Assembly (NCBI RefSeq): GCF_000470655.1
Contig: NC_021921.1
Coordinates: 248,001-312,000 of the forward strand
Length of the DNA stretch: 64,000 bases
Direction of reading: 5' to 3'
Source of the DNA: Halorhabdus tiamatea SARL4B
GTDB lineage: Archaea > Halobacteriota > Halobacteria > Halobacteriales > Haloarculaceae
This document shows, piece after piece, positions 1-9,255 of the stretch. A model generated the notes under the pieces. It saw nothing but the letters and a program-made list of their open reading frames with translations. It did not search any database and was not told the origin of the DNA. Position numbers and translations under genes: made by a program. Each line of letters begins with the position of its first letter. Within the stretch, counting starts at the first letter, position 1.

Positions 1-577
1 GGAGGTCTGCCCGGTTCTCGTAGACGCCCTCGCGCCAGGCGACGAAGACGACGGCTACCAGCGACGCCGAGAGGAAGACGCTCAGGACGTACTCGATCTG
101 TGCCGTCCCGGTGACGTGGACGAGTAGTGCCGTCGAGTACGCTGACGCCTCACGCAGGTTCAGGATCCACGTGACGGTCCCGGTCAGAAAAAGCCCGAGT
201 GCGACGGCACCGCCATGTACCTGGTACTCTCCAGGGGGAACAGCATACCAGTAGCGCGCGGTCACGGCGAGCGCGATCCAGCCACACAACGCGCCGGCGG
301 TCAGGCCGCCCACGAATCGGCGTGGCGAGGACGCTGGACTCTCCGGGTTCGTAAACAGCGAGTACGAGCCGGCGGCCAACGGTGGAAACAGGAGATACGG
401 AAGCACGTCCAGCGCGTTCGACAACCACGTCACCACACCCATCAACACCGGGATGGCAAACAGCACCGAGAGGTGGACGAGATTCCGCGTATGTTCGACC
501 CAGCGACGGAACGCACCGGCGCGATACCGCATGCGCCGTCGCACGCCGCGATAGGCCGACCCCGGACGACCGCTCAT
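1..577 (-). CDS. HPP family integral membrane protein (3' end outside window)
   Basis: The frame opens at an ATG at 577 and stays open to base 1, giving 192 residues with the C-terminus missing. It has hydrophobic segments around residues 33-52, 86-105 and 118-134. The stretch PPLAAGSYSLF (about residues 64-74), followed by SPRRFVGGLTAGALCGW, is the typical HPP-family signature (PF04982), in which Pro-rich motifs sit in the first helices. Cyanobacterial members have been linked to nitrite transport; the archaeal role is not known. The DUF63 gene lies 65 bp upstream on the same strand, so the two may be cotranscribed. The family call rests on motif recognition; substrate is not inferable. Confidence 0.75.
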   Translation of the reverse strand, partial: MSGRPGSAYRGVRRRMRYRAGAFRRWVEHTRNLVHLSVLFAIPVLMGVVTWLSNALDVLPYLLFPPLAAGSYSLFTNPESPASSPRRFVGGLTAGALCGWIALAVTARYWYAVPPGEYQVHGGAVALGLFLTGTVTWILNLREASAYSTALLVHVTGTAQIEYVLSVFLSASLVAVVFVAWREGVYENRADL

Positions 578-642
578 ATACTTCGGCTACCGATCCGTGG
601 CTCAAAACGTTCCCGATTCGACGAGCGTGGCTCGACGGGGGC

Positions 643-1482
643 TCACCCGAGTATATATATGACGACGTTGTTCATGGCCGGTCCTATTCCGACGGCCGTG
701 ATCAGCGCGAGGAAGAGGCTCCCGCGGGCCGGTCGCTCTTCGATGTACTCGGCGAAGGCAACGACGACCGCCGTCGCCAGGAGCAACTTCACGACCAGAA
801 ACAGCCAGCCGGAACCGATATACTCGGCCGTCGGTAGTTGCCCGGCGAAGTCCATGATCGTCGCCGGGATCGGCGTCCGTTCGTGGGCCCCGAGGACGTC
901 TTTCCCGACCGTCGTGATGACGCCATCGAAGGCGTGTGCGAAGACGACGGCCACGCCGGCGACGCCCGTCCGGGCGACTTCGCCCGTCCATTTCAGGCTC
1001 ACGAGGAAATACGTCGTGGCCGTCAGGACGAGCGCGACGAGGAAGGCGACGGTTGGCCACAGCGGCTGAAAGGACAGTTCTGGCCCCATCCCCTGCCAGA
1101 TAATCACGCCGAGAAAGACGAGCAAGACACCGAGGCCAGTCGCCCCGAGATACGTCACGACCCGGTCGAGGCTGTTGGTGGCTGTTCCCAGGACGATCAA
1201 CAGCAGCCAGACGGTCGCGACGAGGACGTACGTGGTCAGATAGACGGCAGGCGCTCCGAACAGGGGGCCGGCCCACTCGGGGTAGAGGCCAGGTGGATTC
1301 GGTATCTGATAGAAGCCATGCGCGATACCGCCGACGGCCATCCACGGGAGCAACGCGAGGACGTGACCTTTGCCCACGGGCGGTTCGAGGCCCAACAGCA
1401 GCAACGTCGTCAACAGGAGTCCGAGCCCGAGGACGACGAGATACGGGAGTGCCGGGACGACGAATCCACTCGGGAGTACCAT
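643..1482 (-). CDS. DUF63 family membrane protein
   Basis: This 279-residue protein is almost entirely hydrophobic, with about seven to eight predicted transmembrane helices and short loops. Recognisable family features are the loop GIAHGFYQIPNPPGLYPEW near residues 53-71, the FAHAFDGVITTVG segment near residue 182, and the closing segment GIGPAMNNVVIYILG. DUF63 proteins are widespread in Halobacteria and methanogens and have no assigned function. The start ATG at 1482 places the first helix immediately after a two-residue leader, and no upstream in-frame start is needed. It precedes the HPP-family gene on the same strand. Confidence 0.85.
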   Translation of the reverse strand: MVLPSGFVVPALPYLVVLGLGLLLTTLLLLGLEPPVGKGHVLALLPWMAVGGIAHGFYQIPNPPGLYPEWAGPLFGAPAVYLTTYVLVATVWLLLIVLGTATNSLDRVVTYLGATGLGVLLVFLGVIIWQGMGPELSFQPLWPTVAFLVALVLTATTYFLVSLKWTGEVARTGVAGVAVVFAHAFDGVITTVGKDVLGAHERTPIPATIMDFAGQLPTAEYIGSGWLFLVVKLLLATAVVVAFAEYIEERPARGSLFLALITAVGIGPAMNNVVIYILG

Positions 1483-1571
1483 ATGTTGATAAACTTAGGC
1501 GTCAATGGAAAACGTTCCGGTCTGCCGGCAATCACGCGGACGAACGCAGGCTAACGAAAACGAGTACGGCG

Positions 1572-3689
1572 TCAGCGACGGCGTGCACCGATCAGCGCCA
1601 CCGCGAGGAGAGCGACCATACTGAGGAGGGCACCGAACCCGGGACCGCTTGCCGTGGTCGTCTCAGCCGATTCGTCGGGACTCTCCCCTGTCTCGTCGCT
1701 TTCGTCGTCAGTCGTCGTCTCGGCATCGTCGCTGCCACTGTCGGTCGTTGTTTCGTCAACGCCCTCATTGTCGGTCGTTGTCTCGTCGCTTTCGTCGTCC
1801 GTTGTCGTCTCGGTGTCATCGTCAGCTGACGACGTTGTCGTCTCGGCATCATCGCCCATCTGCTGGGCGTCGTCGTTCGCCTGGGGCACCATCATGTTCG
1901 TCTCTACCGCCGACTCTTCGACCGTCACAGTCTGTGATTGTTCGTCCCACTCGCCCGGGGGGTAAATGACCGTATCCTCAGTGATCATTTCGTGTTCCCG
2001 GAGGGTCGCCGCATCCGGGTCGTCCGACTCGACCATGTCCTCCATCCGGAGGTACGTCGTCGGCGTCTCTCCACTGGCGTCGACGTACATCCCGTCGATC
2101 GAGCCGACGTCAGTCTCCGTCTCGACCATCTCGGTGATCGCCGAGAGGTTACCGAACTCGGCGTGGCCGTCGACGGTCACGGTCGTCTCGTTGACCGACG
2201 CGTCGAGACGCGAGCCGAGGAACTCGGCCGCGCGCAGTCGCGAGAACGGGTTCGTCTCCGTCGGTGTCGTCGTCATCGACGAGGACTGCTCGAAACTCCG
2301 CTCGAGGCTTTCGAGAGTCTGGTCGAACGTCTCGTCCTGCTGGACGAGTGTGGACCCGTTCATGACGAGTTGATCACCCTCCGTGGCTGCGTCGAAGGCC
2401 AACCGCTGGGTGCCGATCGCTGGGAGGTCGCGAGCGTCGCGTTCCTCGACGTAGGTGGCCCAGTTGTCGGTCCGCTGTTCCATCGAAACGCTCGCCTGGA
2501 CCGATCCGTCTGCCATCGCAACGTCGATGTCCCACGTCGCGGTCTGTGCGTAGTCAGCCGCCCGCATCGCGGCGAACTGCGATTCGAGCTGCTCCGACTG
2601 GTTTGCGATCATGCCTGTTTCGTCGCTGCTCTCGAGGGCCGCCATGTAGGCGGACATTAGCTGGTCGTAGCCGGAGACGCTGACGTTCCAGCTCGCGGTG
2701 CCGGAACCCATCTCTTCGGCAGATCCCTGGTCGACGTCGAGGGCGACCGACACGTGCTCGATCGAGACGTTGTCGAGCGAGACGTCGAGATTCTCGGTCG
2801 TGTCTCCATCAGTCGGCAGCGTCGCCGTGCTCTGAGAGAGCGATTCGACGAGCCCCTGGCGGAGGAACTCGTGGACGCCCCGGAGTTCGACAGTGTACTC
2901 GACCTCGAGGTGGCCACCGTCGTCAGTCGACTCGAAGGCATACGAGTCCATCGTGAAATTGCTGGACCCGTCGAGCATCGTCGCAATCATCGTAAACTGT
3001 CCCGAGAGTGTCTGCGTGGCTTTCTCGCGGGTGTTCCACTGCTCGGCGGCGAAGGAACTGACGTTGTAAGACTGTCGGGCTTCGAGGACGTGGCCTTCGT
3101 CAGTCGCTCGGAGGTCGAAGGCGTACTCCTGGGAGTCCAGGCCGGGTCGGGCCGACCACTCGGCACTACCCTGGGTTTCGAGGGTCGAGGCGGTCGTCGT
3201 AACCGAACCGGTCGTCGTGAACTCGTCGAACATCATCGTGACCTGACTGGCATCCTCGGGGAGGGCAACGGTCGCATCGAGGTCCAGGTCGCTACGGGAA
3301 TTCTCGGCCGTCGTCTCACTGTCGACGGTCAGATCGAGCGATTCGAGCGCCTCGGGCCGGGGCATCGCGAGCGACCCCGAGGCGTTGATACCTGACTGGT
3401 TGGCCGCCATCGAGAACGCGCCCGTGACGTTCGTCTCCACCGGTTGCTGGTAGCTGCCGAACACCAGCCCCTCGGTGACGTTCATGCCGAGTTCGCCCAC
3501 GCCGTCGGCGCTAGTGTCGCCGTGAGACACCATGACGACGCTCCCGTCGTCGCTGAGGTAGGCCTCGTCGGCAGTGCTCGTGTTGTTCGTTGTCGGTACG
3601 TCCGGACCGTTGTCCGCAGCCACGACGGCTGTGCCCGCAAGCACGCACGTCGCGACCACTATCAGGACGGCAAACGTTCGTTTCGACAT
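1572..3689 (-). CDS. Large secreted surface protein with PGF-CTERM anchor
   Basis: The protein has 705 residues from the ATG at 3689, chosen because it begins directly at a Sec signal peptide (MSKRTFAVLIVVATCVLAG...VVAA). An in-frame ATG at 3722 would add 11 unlikely residues. The body is a long Asp/Glu/Thr/Ser-rich extracellular region with no recognised domain. The last 100 residues are a low-complexity Thr/Asp/Glu/Ser spacer, then PGFGALLSMVALLAVALIGARRR minus its tail: a PGF motif, one helix and an Arg cluster. This is the PGF-CTERM signal that archaeosortase A cleaves before lipid anchoring. The Thr-rich spacer is typical for O-glycosylation below the S-layer. Function of the body is unknown. 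Confidence 0.85.
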   Translation of the reverse strand: MSKRTFAVLIVVATCVLAGTAVVAADNGPDVPTTNNTSTADEAYLSDDGSVVMVSHGDTSADGVGELGMNVTEGLVFGSYQQPVETNVTGAFSMAANQSGINASGSLAMPRPEALESLDLTVDSETTAENSRSDLDLDATVALPEDASQVTMMFDEFTTTGSVTTTASTLETQGSAEWSARPGLDSQEYAFDLRATDEGHVLEARQSYNVSSFAAEQWNTREKATQTLSGQFTMIATMLDGSSNFTMDSYAFESTDDGGHLEVEYTVELRGVHEFLRQGLVESLSQSTATLPTDGDTTENLDVSLDNVSIEHVSVALDVDQGSAEEMGSGTASWNVSVSGYDQLMSAYMAALESSDETGMIANQSEQLESQFAAMRAADYAQTATWDIDVAMADGSVQASVSMEQRTDNWATYVEERDARDLPAIGTQRLAFDAATEGDQLVMNGSTLVQQDETFDQTLESLERSFEQSSSMTTTPTETNPFSRLRAAEFLGSRLDASVNETTVTVDGHAEFGNLSAITEMVETETDVGSIDGMYVDASGETPTTYLRMEDMVESDDPDAATLREHEMITEDTVIYPPGEWDEQSQTVTVEESAVETNMMVPQANDDAQQMGDDAETTTSSADDDTETTTDDESDETTTDNEGVDETTTDSGSDDAETTTDDESDETGESPDESAETTTASGPGFGALLSMVALLAVALIGARRR

Positions 3690-3839
3690 CGTTGCAATCC
3701 GAATGTACTGTAAACAGCCCAATAATTGTTACGACACGACCTGTGGGTGACTATCTGAACGTTCACGTACCAACGGAGAATGCTGTCGGTGTCCTGTTTC
3801 GCTGTGCTTTTGCCTCCCGGACCGTAGTGGTAGCTACGG

Positions 3840-5114
3840 ATGGCCCGCTATTACATCGAGACGTACGGGTGTACGTCCAATCGCGGCGAGAGCCAGGCGA
3901 TCGAGCGTCGGCTCCGCCAGGGCGGCCACTACCCCGTCGAGAATCCCTCGCGGGCCGACGTCGCGATCCTCAACACCTGCACCGTCGTCGAGAAGACCGA
4001 ACGCAACATGCTCCGGCGAGCGACCGAACTCGACGAGCAGACGCCCGCGGATCTCGTCGTCACCGGCTGTATGGCGCTCGCTCAGGGCGAGGCGTTCGAG
4101 GACGCCGATGTCGACGCCGAGATCCTCCACTGGGACGACGTCCCCGAGTACGTCCGCAACGGCGAGTGTCCGACGGCGACCCCTGGTACCGAGGTCGTGC
4201 TCGACGACGTGACCGGCATCTTGCCGATCGCTCGGGGTTGTCTCTCGGATTGCTCGTATTGTATCACCAAGCAGGCGACCGGGACGATCGACTCGCCGCC
4301 GGTCGCCGGGAACGTCGAAAAGGCCCGGGAGCTCCTCGACGCTGGCGCACGCGAGATCCGGATCACCGGCCAGGACACCGGCGTCTACGGCCTCGAGAAC
4401 GGCGAGCGAAAGCTGCCGGAACTCCTCACCCGGATCTGTGAACTCGCGGGCGACTTCCGCGTGCGGGTCGGCATGGCGAACCCGAAGGGCGTCTACGGTA
4501 TGCACGAGGAACTCGCCGACGTCTTCGCCGCCCACGACGAACTCTACAACTTCCTGCACGCGCCCGTCCAGTCGGGCAGCGACGACGTCCTCACGGACAT
4601 GCGCCGGCGTCACCGGACGCCGGAGTTCAAAGAGATCGTCGCGGCCTTCGACGACCGCCTTGACTACTGGACGCTCGCGACCGACTTCATCGTCGGGTTC
4701 CCGACCGAGACGGAGGCAGACTTCCAGCAGTCGATGGACCTGCTCCGCGATGTCGAGCCAGAGAAAATCAACGTGACGCGCTTCTCGAAGCGACCGGGGA
4801 CGGACGCGGCCGAGCTGGACGGTCTCGGCGGGACGATCAAGAAGGAGCGGTCCTCGGCGATGACCGACCTGAAGATGGACGTCGTCGGGAGGGCCCACGA
4901 CGCGATGGTCGGCGAGGAGCACACGGTGTTGCTGACCCAGGACGGCACTGAGGACTCGCTGGTTGGCTACGACGAGGCCCACCGCCAGGTCGCCATCCCC
5001 GAGGCAGAATCGATGGGGCTGGAGTTGGGGGACTTCGTCGACGTCGAGATCACCGGCCACAACACCGTCTACGCGCTCGGCGAGCCGATCCGCACCGTCG
5101 CGAAGACGGCCTGA
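3840..5114 (+). CDS. mtaB: tRNA t6A37 methylthiotransferase, archaeal MtaB (CDKAL1-like)
   Basis: This radical SAM enzyme converts N6-threonylcarbamoyladenosine at tRNA position 37 to its 2-methylthio form. The 424-residue protein has the N-terminal UPF0004 domain with the three cluster cysteines (C11 in ETYGCTSN, C47 in NTCTV, C77 in TGCMA). The radical SAM motif CLSDCSYC gives C134, C138 and C141. A C-terminal TRAM-like RNA-binding stretch covers about residues 360-420. Length and motif order match the e-MtaB/CDKAL1 branch rather than MiaB. It is transcribed away from the PGF-CTERM gene across a 150-bp gap, and its stop abuts the stop of the convergent MEMO gene with no bases between them. 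Confidence 0.9.
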   Translation: MARYYIETYGCTSNRGESQAIERRLRQGGHYPVENPSRADVAILNTCTVVEKTERNMLRRATELDEQTPADLVVTGCMALAQGEAFEDADVDAEILHWDDVPEYVRNGECPTATPGTEVVLDDVTGILPIARGCLSDCSYCITKQATGTIDSPPVAGNVEKARELLDAGAREIRITGQDTGVYGLENGERKLPELLTRICELAGDFRVRVGMANPKGVYGMHEELADVFAAHDELYNFLHAPVQSGSDDVLTDMRRRHRTPEFKEIVAAFDDRLDYWTLATDFIVGFPTETEADFQQSMDLLRDVEPEKINVTRFSKRPGTDAAELDGLGGTIKKERSSAMTDLKMDVVGRAHDAMVGEEHTVLLTQDGTEDSLVGYDEAHRQVAIPEAESMGLELGDFVDVEITGHNTVYALGEPIRTVAKTA

Positions 5115-5966
5115 TCAGGCTGCGTCGCTGGCCCCGTCACGGACGGCAACCGAGGCGTACCCGACCACGTCGTCCCGCGAGCCGGCGGTGTCGCCGCTGG
5201 TGGCGTGGGCGAACACGTCGACCTGGCTGTCCTCCCCGTTCGCCCACAGCATCGCGGCGATCGCGCCGTAGCCACACACCGACAGCCCCTCGCGCTCGAC
5301 GGTCTCGATCAGCCCCGCCGGATCGTTCGCTTCGATCCGGTCGAGCGCCAGTTCGTCGCGCTCGATCGCAACGTCGTGTGGTTCGTAGTGAGTGAAGTCG
5401 CTTGAGGCGATCACGACTGTCTCTTCGTCCGTGTGCGCCGCGAGTGCCTCCCCGAGCTGGCGACTCACGTCGGCGTCCTGTCGCCGGAGGGAGATCGGGA
5501 GCACCGCCAGATCGTCGTAGAGATACTGGAGAAAGGGCAACTGGACCTCGGCGGCGTGCTCGCTGGCGTGGGCGCGATCGTCGACGGTCGCGTCGGTCGA
5601 ATCGACGATTTGCTCGCGGAGGTCGGCGTCGATCTGGACTGATCCCAGCGGCGTTCGCCACTCGTCGTCACCGGGGACGGCAACGGCAGCACCGACGCCC
5701 GTGTGGTTCGGCCCGAGGATGACGACCGTCTCGGGCGTCCCAGACTCCGCGAGCGCCGCGTAACTGTGGGCGGCGACGGGGCCGGAGAACGGCAGGCCGG
5801 CGTGTGGCGCGACGAGTCCGGCTATTTCGGGCGATCCAGCGGTTGCTGTCGGCACTGACCCAGGACCGACCGCGTGGGTAAACATCCCTTCGACTTGCTC
5901 GCGAAGGGGCGCTTCGTTGCGGACGTAAAACCGACCGGCGACCGCCGGCTGGCGGGCGCTATCCAT
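5115..5966 (-). CDS. MEMO family protein (AmmeMemoRadiSam system protein B)
   Basis: The 283-residue protein, read from the ATG at 5966, starts MDSARQPAVAGRFY, the usual MEMO N-terminus; an upstream ATG at 5999 is less likely. The residues equivalent to the human MEMO1 metal ligands are visible: His in APHAG, His in LGPNHTG and Cys in SVCGYGAI. Family members fold like class III extradiol dioxygenases, and in prokaryotes they are often neighbours of an AMMECR1 protein and a radical SAM protein. Here the adjacent radical SAM gene is MtaB, not the usual AmmeMemoRadiSam partner. The reaction is unsettled for the whole family. Confidence 0.88.
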   Translation of the reverse strand: MDSARQPAVAGRFYVRNEAPLREQVEGMFTHAVGPGSVPTATAGSPEIAGLVAPHAGLPFSGPVAAHSYAALAESGTPETVVILGPNHTGVGAAVAVPGDDEWRTPLGSVQIDADLREQIVDSTDATVDDRAHASEHAAEVQLPFLQYLYDDLAVLPISLRRQDADVSRQLGEALAAHTDEETVVIASSDFTHYEPHDVAIERDELALDRIEANDPAGLIETVEREGLSVCGYGAIAAMLWANGEDSQVDVFAHATSGDTAGSRDDVVGYASVAVRDGASDAA

Positions 5967-6109
5967 CCCGCTCACCGCCGCTCGGTAGGCCGGAACCATA
6001 CGTCTCCGTGGTTGCAGTGTGGGTCAGTGTCATACGAGACCCCCTACGACCGCCAGTAATTCAACGTTTAGGGAGATGAAAGCGAGTCCGCGAAAGAATA
6101 GGGCTGCGT

Positions 6110-7855
6110 TCAGGGACTGGTCTCGTTCGCGACGCGTTCGTCGTCCGGCGCGACAATCTGGGTGTCCTGGCCGCGTTCGACCGGGATGCGATCGACGACC
6201 TCGCCGTTCTCGTCGGTGATGAGGACGTAATAGAGGATGTTTTCGTTGTCCGGTGCAGGCTCGACGTCGGTGCCGTTCTCGCCGGTGTCGAGTTCGCTTT
6301 CGTCGATATCGCCGCGGATGAACTCCCGGATCGCCGTGTCGTCGCTGAGTTCGATCGCGTTGCCGGTGTCGGCGTTGACGAAGACGTTGCGCGTCACGTC
6401 CGTGAAGTCCGTCGGCACGACCTTGATGTGCCACCAGAGGTCGCCGTCGACGGTCACTGGGACGGGTTCAGTCACCACGAAGTTGTCACCCCACCCGGTC
6501 TGGGAGTCTTTCGATTTGGCGATGCCCATCGCTCGCTCCGGTCCAGTCAGCGTCTCGTCGCCGGTGCCGAAGTAGGTGTACTCGCCGGTGTCGGCGTCGG
6601 CGAACCACACCTCGTCGAGCCCGCGCGTGTCTTCGCCGTAGGGCTCCATCGCCGTGACGTAGGACATCTGCTCACCTTCGAGGTCGATCACGAACGGCTG
6701 TTCGTTGTCCGCGCTTTCGGGCAGGTTCGCGACTTCGACCTCACCCTCGTGCGCCCCGATGACCGGCATCTGGTTGATGATTCCCTCGCGGTACCCCAGC
6801 GAGCGCGTCTCCGCGCGCGTCAACGTCATCGGGTAGAGACGCTGGCCGTCGAGGATCTCGTTTGCCTGTGCTTCCTCTGGGGTGAGATGCTCGATGGTGC
6901 CGTCGGGATGGACCAAAGCTCCGCCGTTCCATTTCGGTGTCGTGTGCGGGAACGGGAGGAGGTGCCACTCGTGGCCCGTCTTCGGGTAGTAGAGATACGG
7001 GTTGCCGTCGTGGCTGAACTCGACGGCGTCGTCGTTGTACTGCGAGAAGAACCCGCCGAGTTTGACGTTCCACCGTGCCGAACGGTGCAGCCACATCCCC
7101 TCGCCGTACGTGAAGTCTTCTTCGTAGACATCGATCTGCTGTTCGTCCATCGACGTCATGTTCGCGACGAGGACGCCGCGTTGATTGTCGAGCAGCATGT
7201 TTCGGGCTCCGTCCGGTTCGATCGGATACGACCACGCGAGCGAGCCGTCCTCCTGTCTGGCGATGTCGCTCGTGCCGAGACGATGCGTTCGGTAGGAAAC
7301 TGACCCGCGGGTCGTCACGTCCGAGACCTCCCGTGGGATGACGCGCGGGTTGTTCGCGTTGGCCTGCGGGAACTCCTCGACTTCGGTCGCATCGGTCATC
7401 GTCTGCTGGGCGAGCGTCCGCTGTTCGAGCGCCGCCGCCGGCACGCTTACGAGAATCGAGAGGACGAACAACACGCCGACGATCGCCCCAAAAATTCGAA
7501 GCTTTCGCATCGCCGTCCCGCCACCCACGACGACCCCGTCGACTGGCGTCTGGTCGTCCTCGAACAGCATCGAGACGAGGTTCGATTCCTGTTCCTCACG
7601 TTCGAGTCGCCACGGCGGGTAAAACCACAGTATCAGGGCCGTGATCGTGCCGCCGCCGATCAGGACCAGTCCGGACGGCGAGAACAGTGCAGCGTAGACC
7701 ACACCGTGGACCAACGGCCGGACCAGGAAGGCGATGCCGACGACGATCGCCAGGATTACGATTCGCTTCCCCAGGAAGTACGGCAACGGGGACCCAGACG
7801 ACGGGACACGCACGTCCGGCCCGTCGTCGTCACCGGAGCTGTCGATCTCTGCCAT
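6110..7855 (-). CDS. Conserved membrane protein with large extracytoplasmic domain, function unknown
   Basis: The protein has 581 residues. A charged cytoplasmic N-terminus is followed by helices at about residues 31-50 and 52-76, then a cytoplasmic loop (about 77-117), then a third helix at about 118-137. Residues 140-581 would lie outside the cell. This part is rich in Trp, Tyr and acidic residues and contains two similar segments ending in a 'DADTG' type turn (WFADADTGEYTYFG and VFVNADTGNAIEL). These resemble the repeats of PepSY-like or beta-propeller-like domains, but I do not recognise the family. The ATG at 7855 is preceded by an AT-rich promoter-like stretch. No neighbour hints at a role. 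Confidence 0.75.
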   Translation of the reverse strand: MAEIDSSGDDDGPDVRVPSSGSPLPYFLGKRIVILAIVVGIAFLVRPLVHGVVYAALFSPSGLVLIGGGTITALILWFYPPWRLEREEQESNLVSMLFEDDQTPVDGVVVGGGTAMRKLRIFGAIVGVLFVLSILVSVPAAALEQRTLAQQTMTDATEVEEFPQANANNPRVIPREVSDVTTRGSVSYRTHRLGTSDIARQEDGSLAWSYPIEPDGARNMLLDNQRGVLVANMTSMDEQQIDVYEEDFTYGEGMWLHRSARWNVKLGGFFSQYNDDAVEFSHDGNPYLYYPKTGHEWHLLPFPHTTPKWNGGALVHPDGTIEHLTPEEAQANEILDGQRLYPMTLTRAETRSLGYREGIINQMPVIGAHEGEVEVANLPESADNEQPFVIDLEGEQMSYVTAMEPYGEDTRGLDEVWFADADTGEYTYFGTGDETLTGPERAMGIAKSKDSQTGWGDNFVVTEPVPVTVDGDLWWHIKVVPTDFTDVTRNVFVNADTGNAIELSDDTAIREFIRGDIDESELDTGENGTDVEPAPDNENILYYVLITDENGEVVDRIPVERGQDTQIVAPDDERVANETSP

Positions 7856-7932
7856 ATGGTAGGGGGTCGGTCGGTTCGAATAAATACTATGGGTTTACCC
7901 CGACCGGCCATTCTTTCGCCCAGCGACCGCGA

Positions 7933-8094
7933 TCACTCCTGGCGAACCCTCGGTGGTTCGGCGTCATCTGAGAGGAAGATGCTGTCCGCGTCGGGATCGA
8001 AGTACACTTCGAGCGCGCGAAGCGCGCCGGCATACGCCGAGACCATGATGAACGTGAAGACGAACACGGCGGGCAGGACGAACTGGAGGACCAT
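7933..8094 (-). CDS. Small single-helix membrane protein
   Basis: This 53-residue protein from the ATG at 8094 consists of one hydrophobic helix (VLQFVLPAVFVFTFIMVSAY) followed by an acidic tail ending SDDAEPPRVRQE. The frame remains open upstream to an ATG at 8163, but the extra 23 residues lack the pattern of a secreted or membrane leader. The hydrophobic helix plus acidic tail is a common layout for haloarchaeal small membrane proteins. It lies between the unknown 581-residue protein and the aldo/keto reductase, all on the same strand. No function can be inferred. Confidence 0.55.
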   Translation of the reverse strand: MVLQFVLPAVFVFTFIMVSAYAGALRALEVYFDPDADSIFLSDDAEPPRVRQE

Positions 8095-8175
8095 AGAACG
8101 GCTGAGAATCGGCGATCGCAAAAACGTTGATATCTCGGCCGCGGTCGTTGGCCATCGGTTCACGTCGGAGTGCGG

Positions 8176-9153
8176 TCACTCGTGGCCGGAGACCAGCACC
8201 GGCTCGTAGGGTTCTTCCAGATATGCCTGATCGGACTCGCTGAGGTCGATCTCGAGGGCTTCGACGGCGTCTTCTAAGTGTTCGACGCTCGTCGTGCCGA
8301 CGATCGGCGCGTCGACGGCATCCTGATGGAGCAGCCACGCCAGCGATATTTGAGCCATTGTCACGCCGTAATCTGCCGCCAGCTCCTCGACGCGCTCGTT
8401 GATCTCGCGCCCGCCGCCCTCGAAGTACGGATGGTTCCGGGCATGCTCGTCAGTTTCTCCGCGTGTCGTGGCATCGAACGCCTCGTGGGGGCGGGTGAGA
8501 TAGCCACGCGCCAGCGGACTCCACGGGATCACGCCGACCCCCTCGCGTTCACACAGCGGCAGCATCTCGCGTTCCTCCTCGCGATACAGCAGGTTGTAGT
8601 GGTTCTGCATCGTCTGGAACCGTTCCAGATTCTCGCGTTCGCTGGTCGCCAGCGCGTCGGCGAACTGGTGGGCCCACATCGAGGAGGTCCCGACGTACCG
8701 GGCCTGTCCCCGACGGACGGCATCGTCGAGTGCCCGCAGCGTCTCCTCGATCGGCGTGTCGTAATCCCAGCGGTGGGTCTGATAGAGATCGACCGTCTCC
8801 ATCCCGAGGCGATCGAGGCTGTTCGCCAGTTCCTGCTCGATGGCCTTCCGGGAGAGCCCACCCGAGTTCGGGTTGTCGTCGTCCATCTGGAAGAACCCCT
8901 TCGTGGCGACGACTTGCTCGTCGCGGTCGTAGTCGGCCAGCACGTTCCCGAGCACGCGCTCGGAGTCGCCCAGGGAGTACATATTGGCCGTATCGAAGAA
9001 GTTGATCCCCAGGTCGATCGCGCGCTCGATGATCTCCCGGCTCTCGTCCTCGTCGAGCACCCACTCGCGCCAGTCGCTCGACCCGAAGCTCATACAGCCG
9101 AGGGCGATCCGGCTGACTTCCATCCCGGTCGAACCGAGGGTCGTGTACTCCAT
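8176..9153 (-). CDS. Aldo/keto reductase
   Basis: The protein is a 325-residue TIM-barrel NADPH-dependent oxidoreductase. The catalytic tetrad can be read: Asp and Tyr in FFDTANMYS (about residues 52-60), Lys in VVATKGF (about 85) and His in YQTHRWD (about 128). The N-terminus MEYTTLGSTGMEVSRIALGC is standard for the AKR superfamily, close to the YajO/YhdN type. The substrate is unknown. It is divergent from the HTH/TumE-like pair, sharing an AT-rich intergenic region of about 100 bp. Confidence 0.92.
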   Translation of the reverse strand: MEYTTLGSTGMEVSRIALGCMSFGSSDWREWVLDEDESREIIERAIDLGINFFDTANMYSLGDSERVLGNVLADYDRDEQVVATKGFFQMDDDNPNSGGLSRKAIEQELANSLDRLGMETVDLYQTHRWDYDTPIEETLRALDDAVRRGQARYVGTSSMWAHQFADALATSERENLERFQTMQNHYNLLYREEEREMLPLCEREGVGVIPWSPLARGYLTRPHEAFDATTRGETDEHARNHPYFEGGGREINERVEELAADYGVTMAQISLAWLLHQDAVDAPIVGTTSVEHLEDAVEALEIDLSESDQAYLEEPYEPVLVSGHE

Positions 9154-9218
9154 AGCTTTCAGCAGGGCCGGCGTGGAGAAAAAGATTCGGCTGTTCGTTC
9201 ATATATTTGATTGAAGCC

Positions 9219-9227
9219 AAATTATTT
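9219..9227 (+). promoter_or_regulatory. Candidate TATA box for the HTH/TumE-like operon
   Basis: The AT-rich run AAATTATTT stands about 30 bp before the ATG at 9256, the spacing expected for an archaeal TATA box feeding a short or absent leader. A second AT-rich stretch (CATATATTTGA) lies at 9200-9210 in the same divergent region. Neither is experimentally supported here. Confidence 0.4.
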
Positions 9228-9255
9228 GAACCAGCGGCGACAAGCACACACCGAG

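Noticed and set aside
3834-5060. 408-codon minus-strand open frame opposite mtaB
   Set aside because: Antisense shadow of a gene with all radical SAM motifs.
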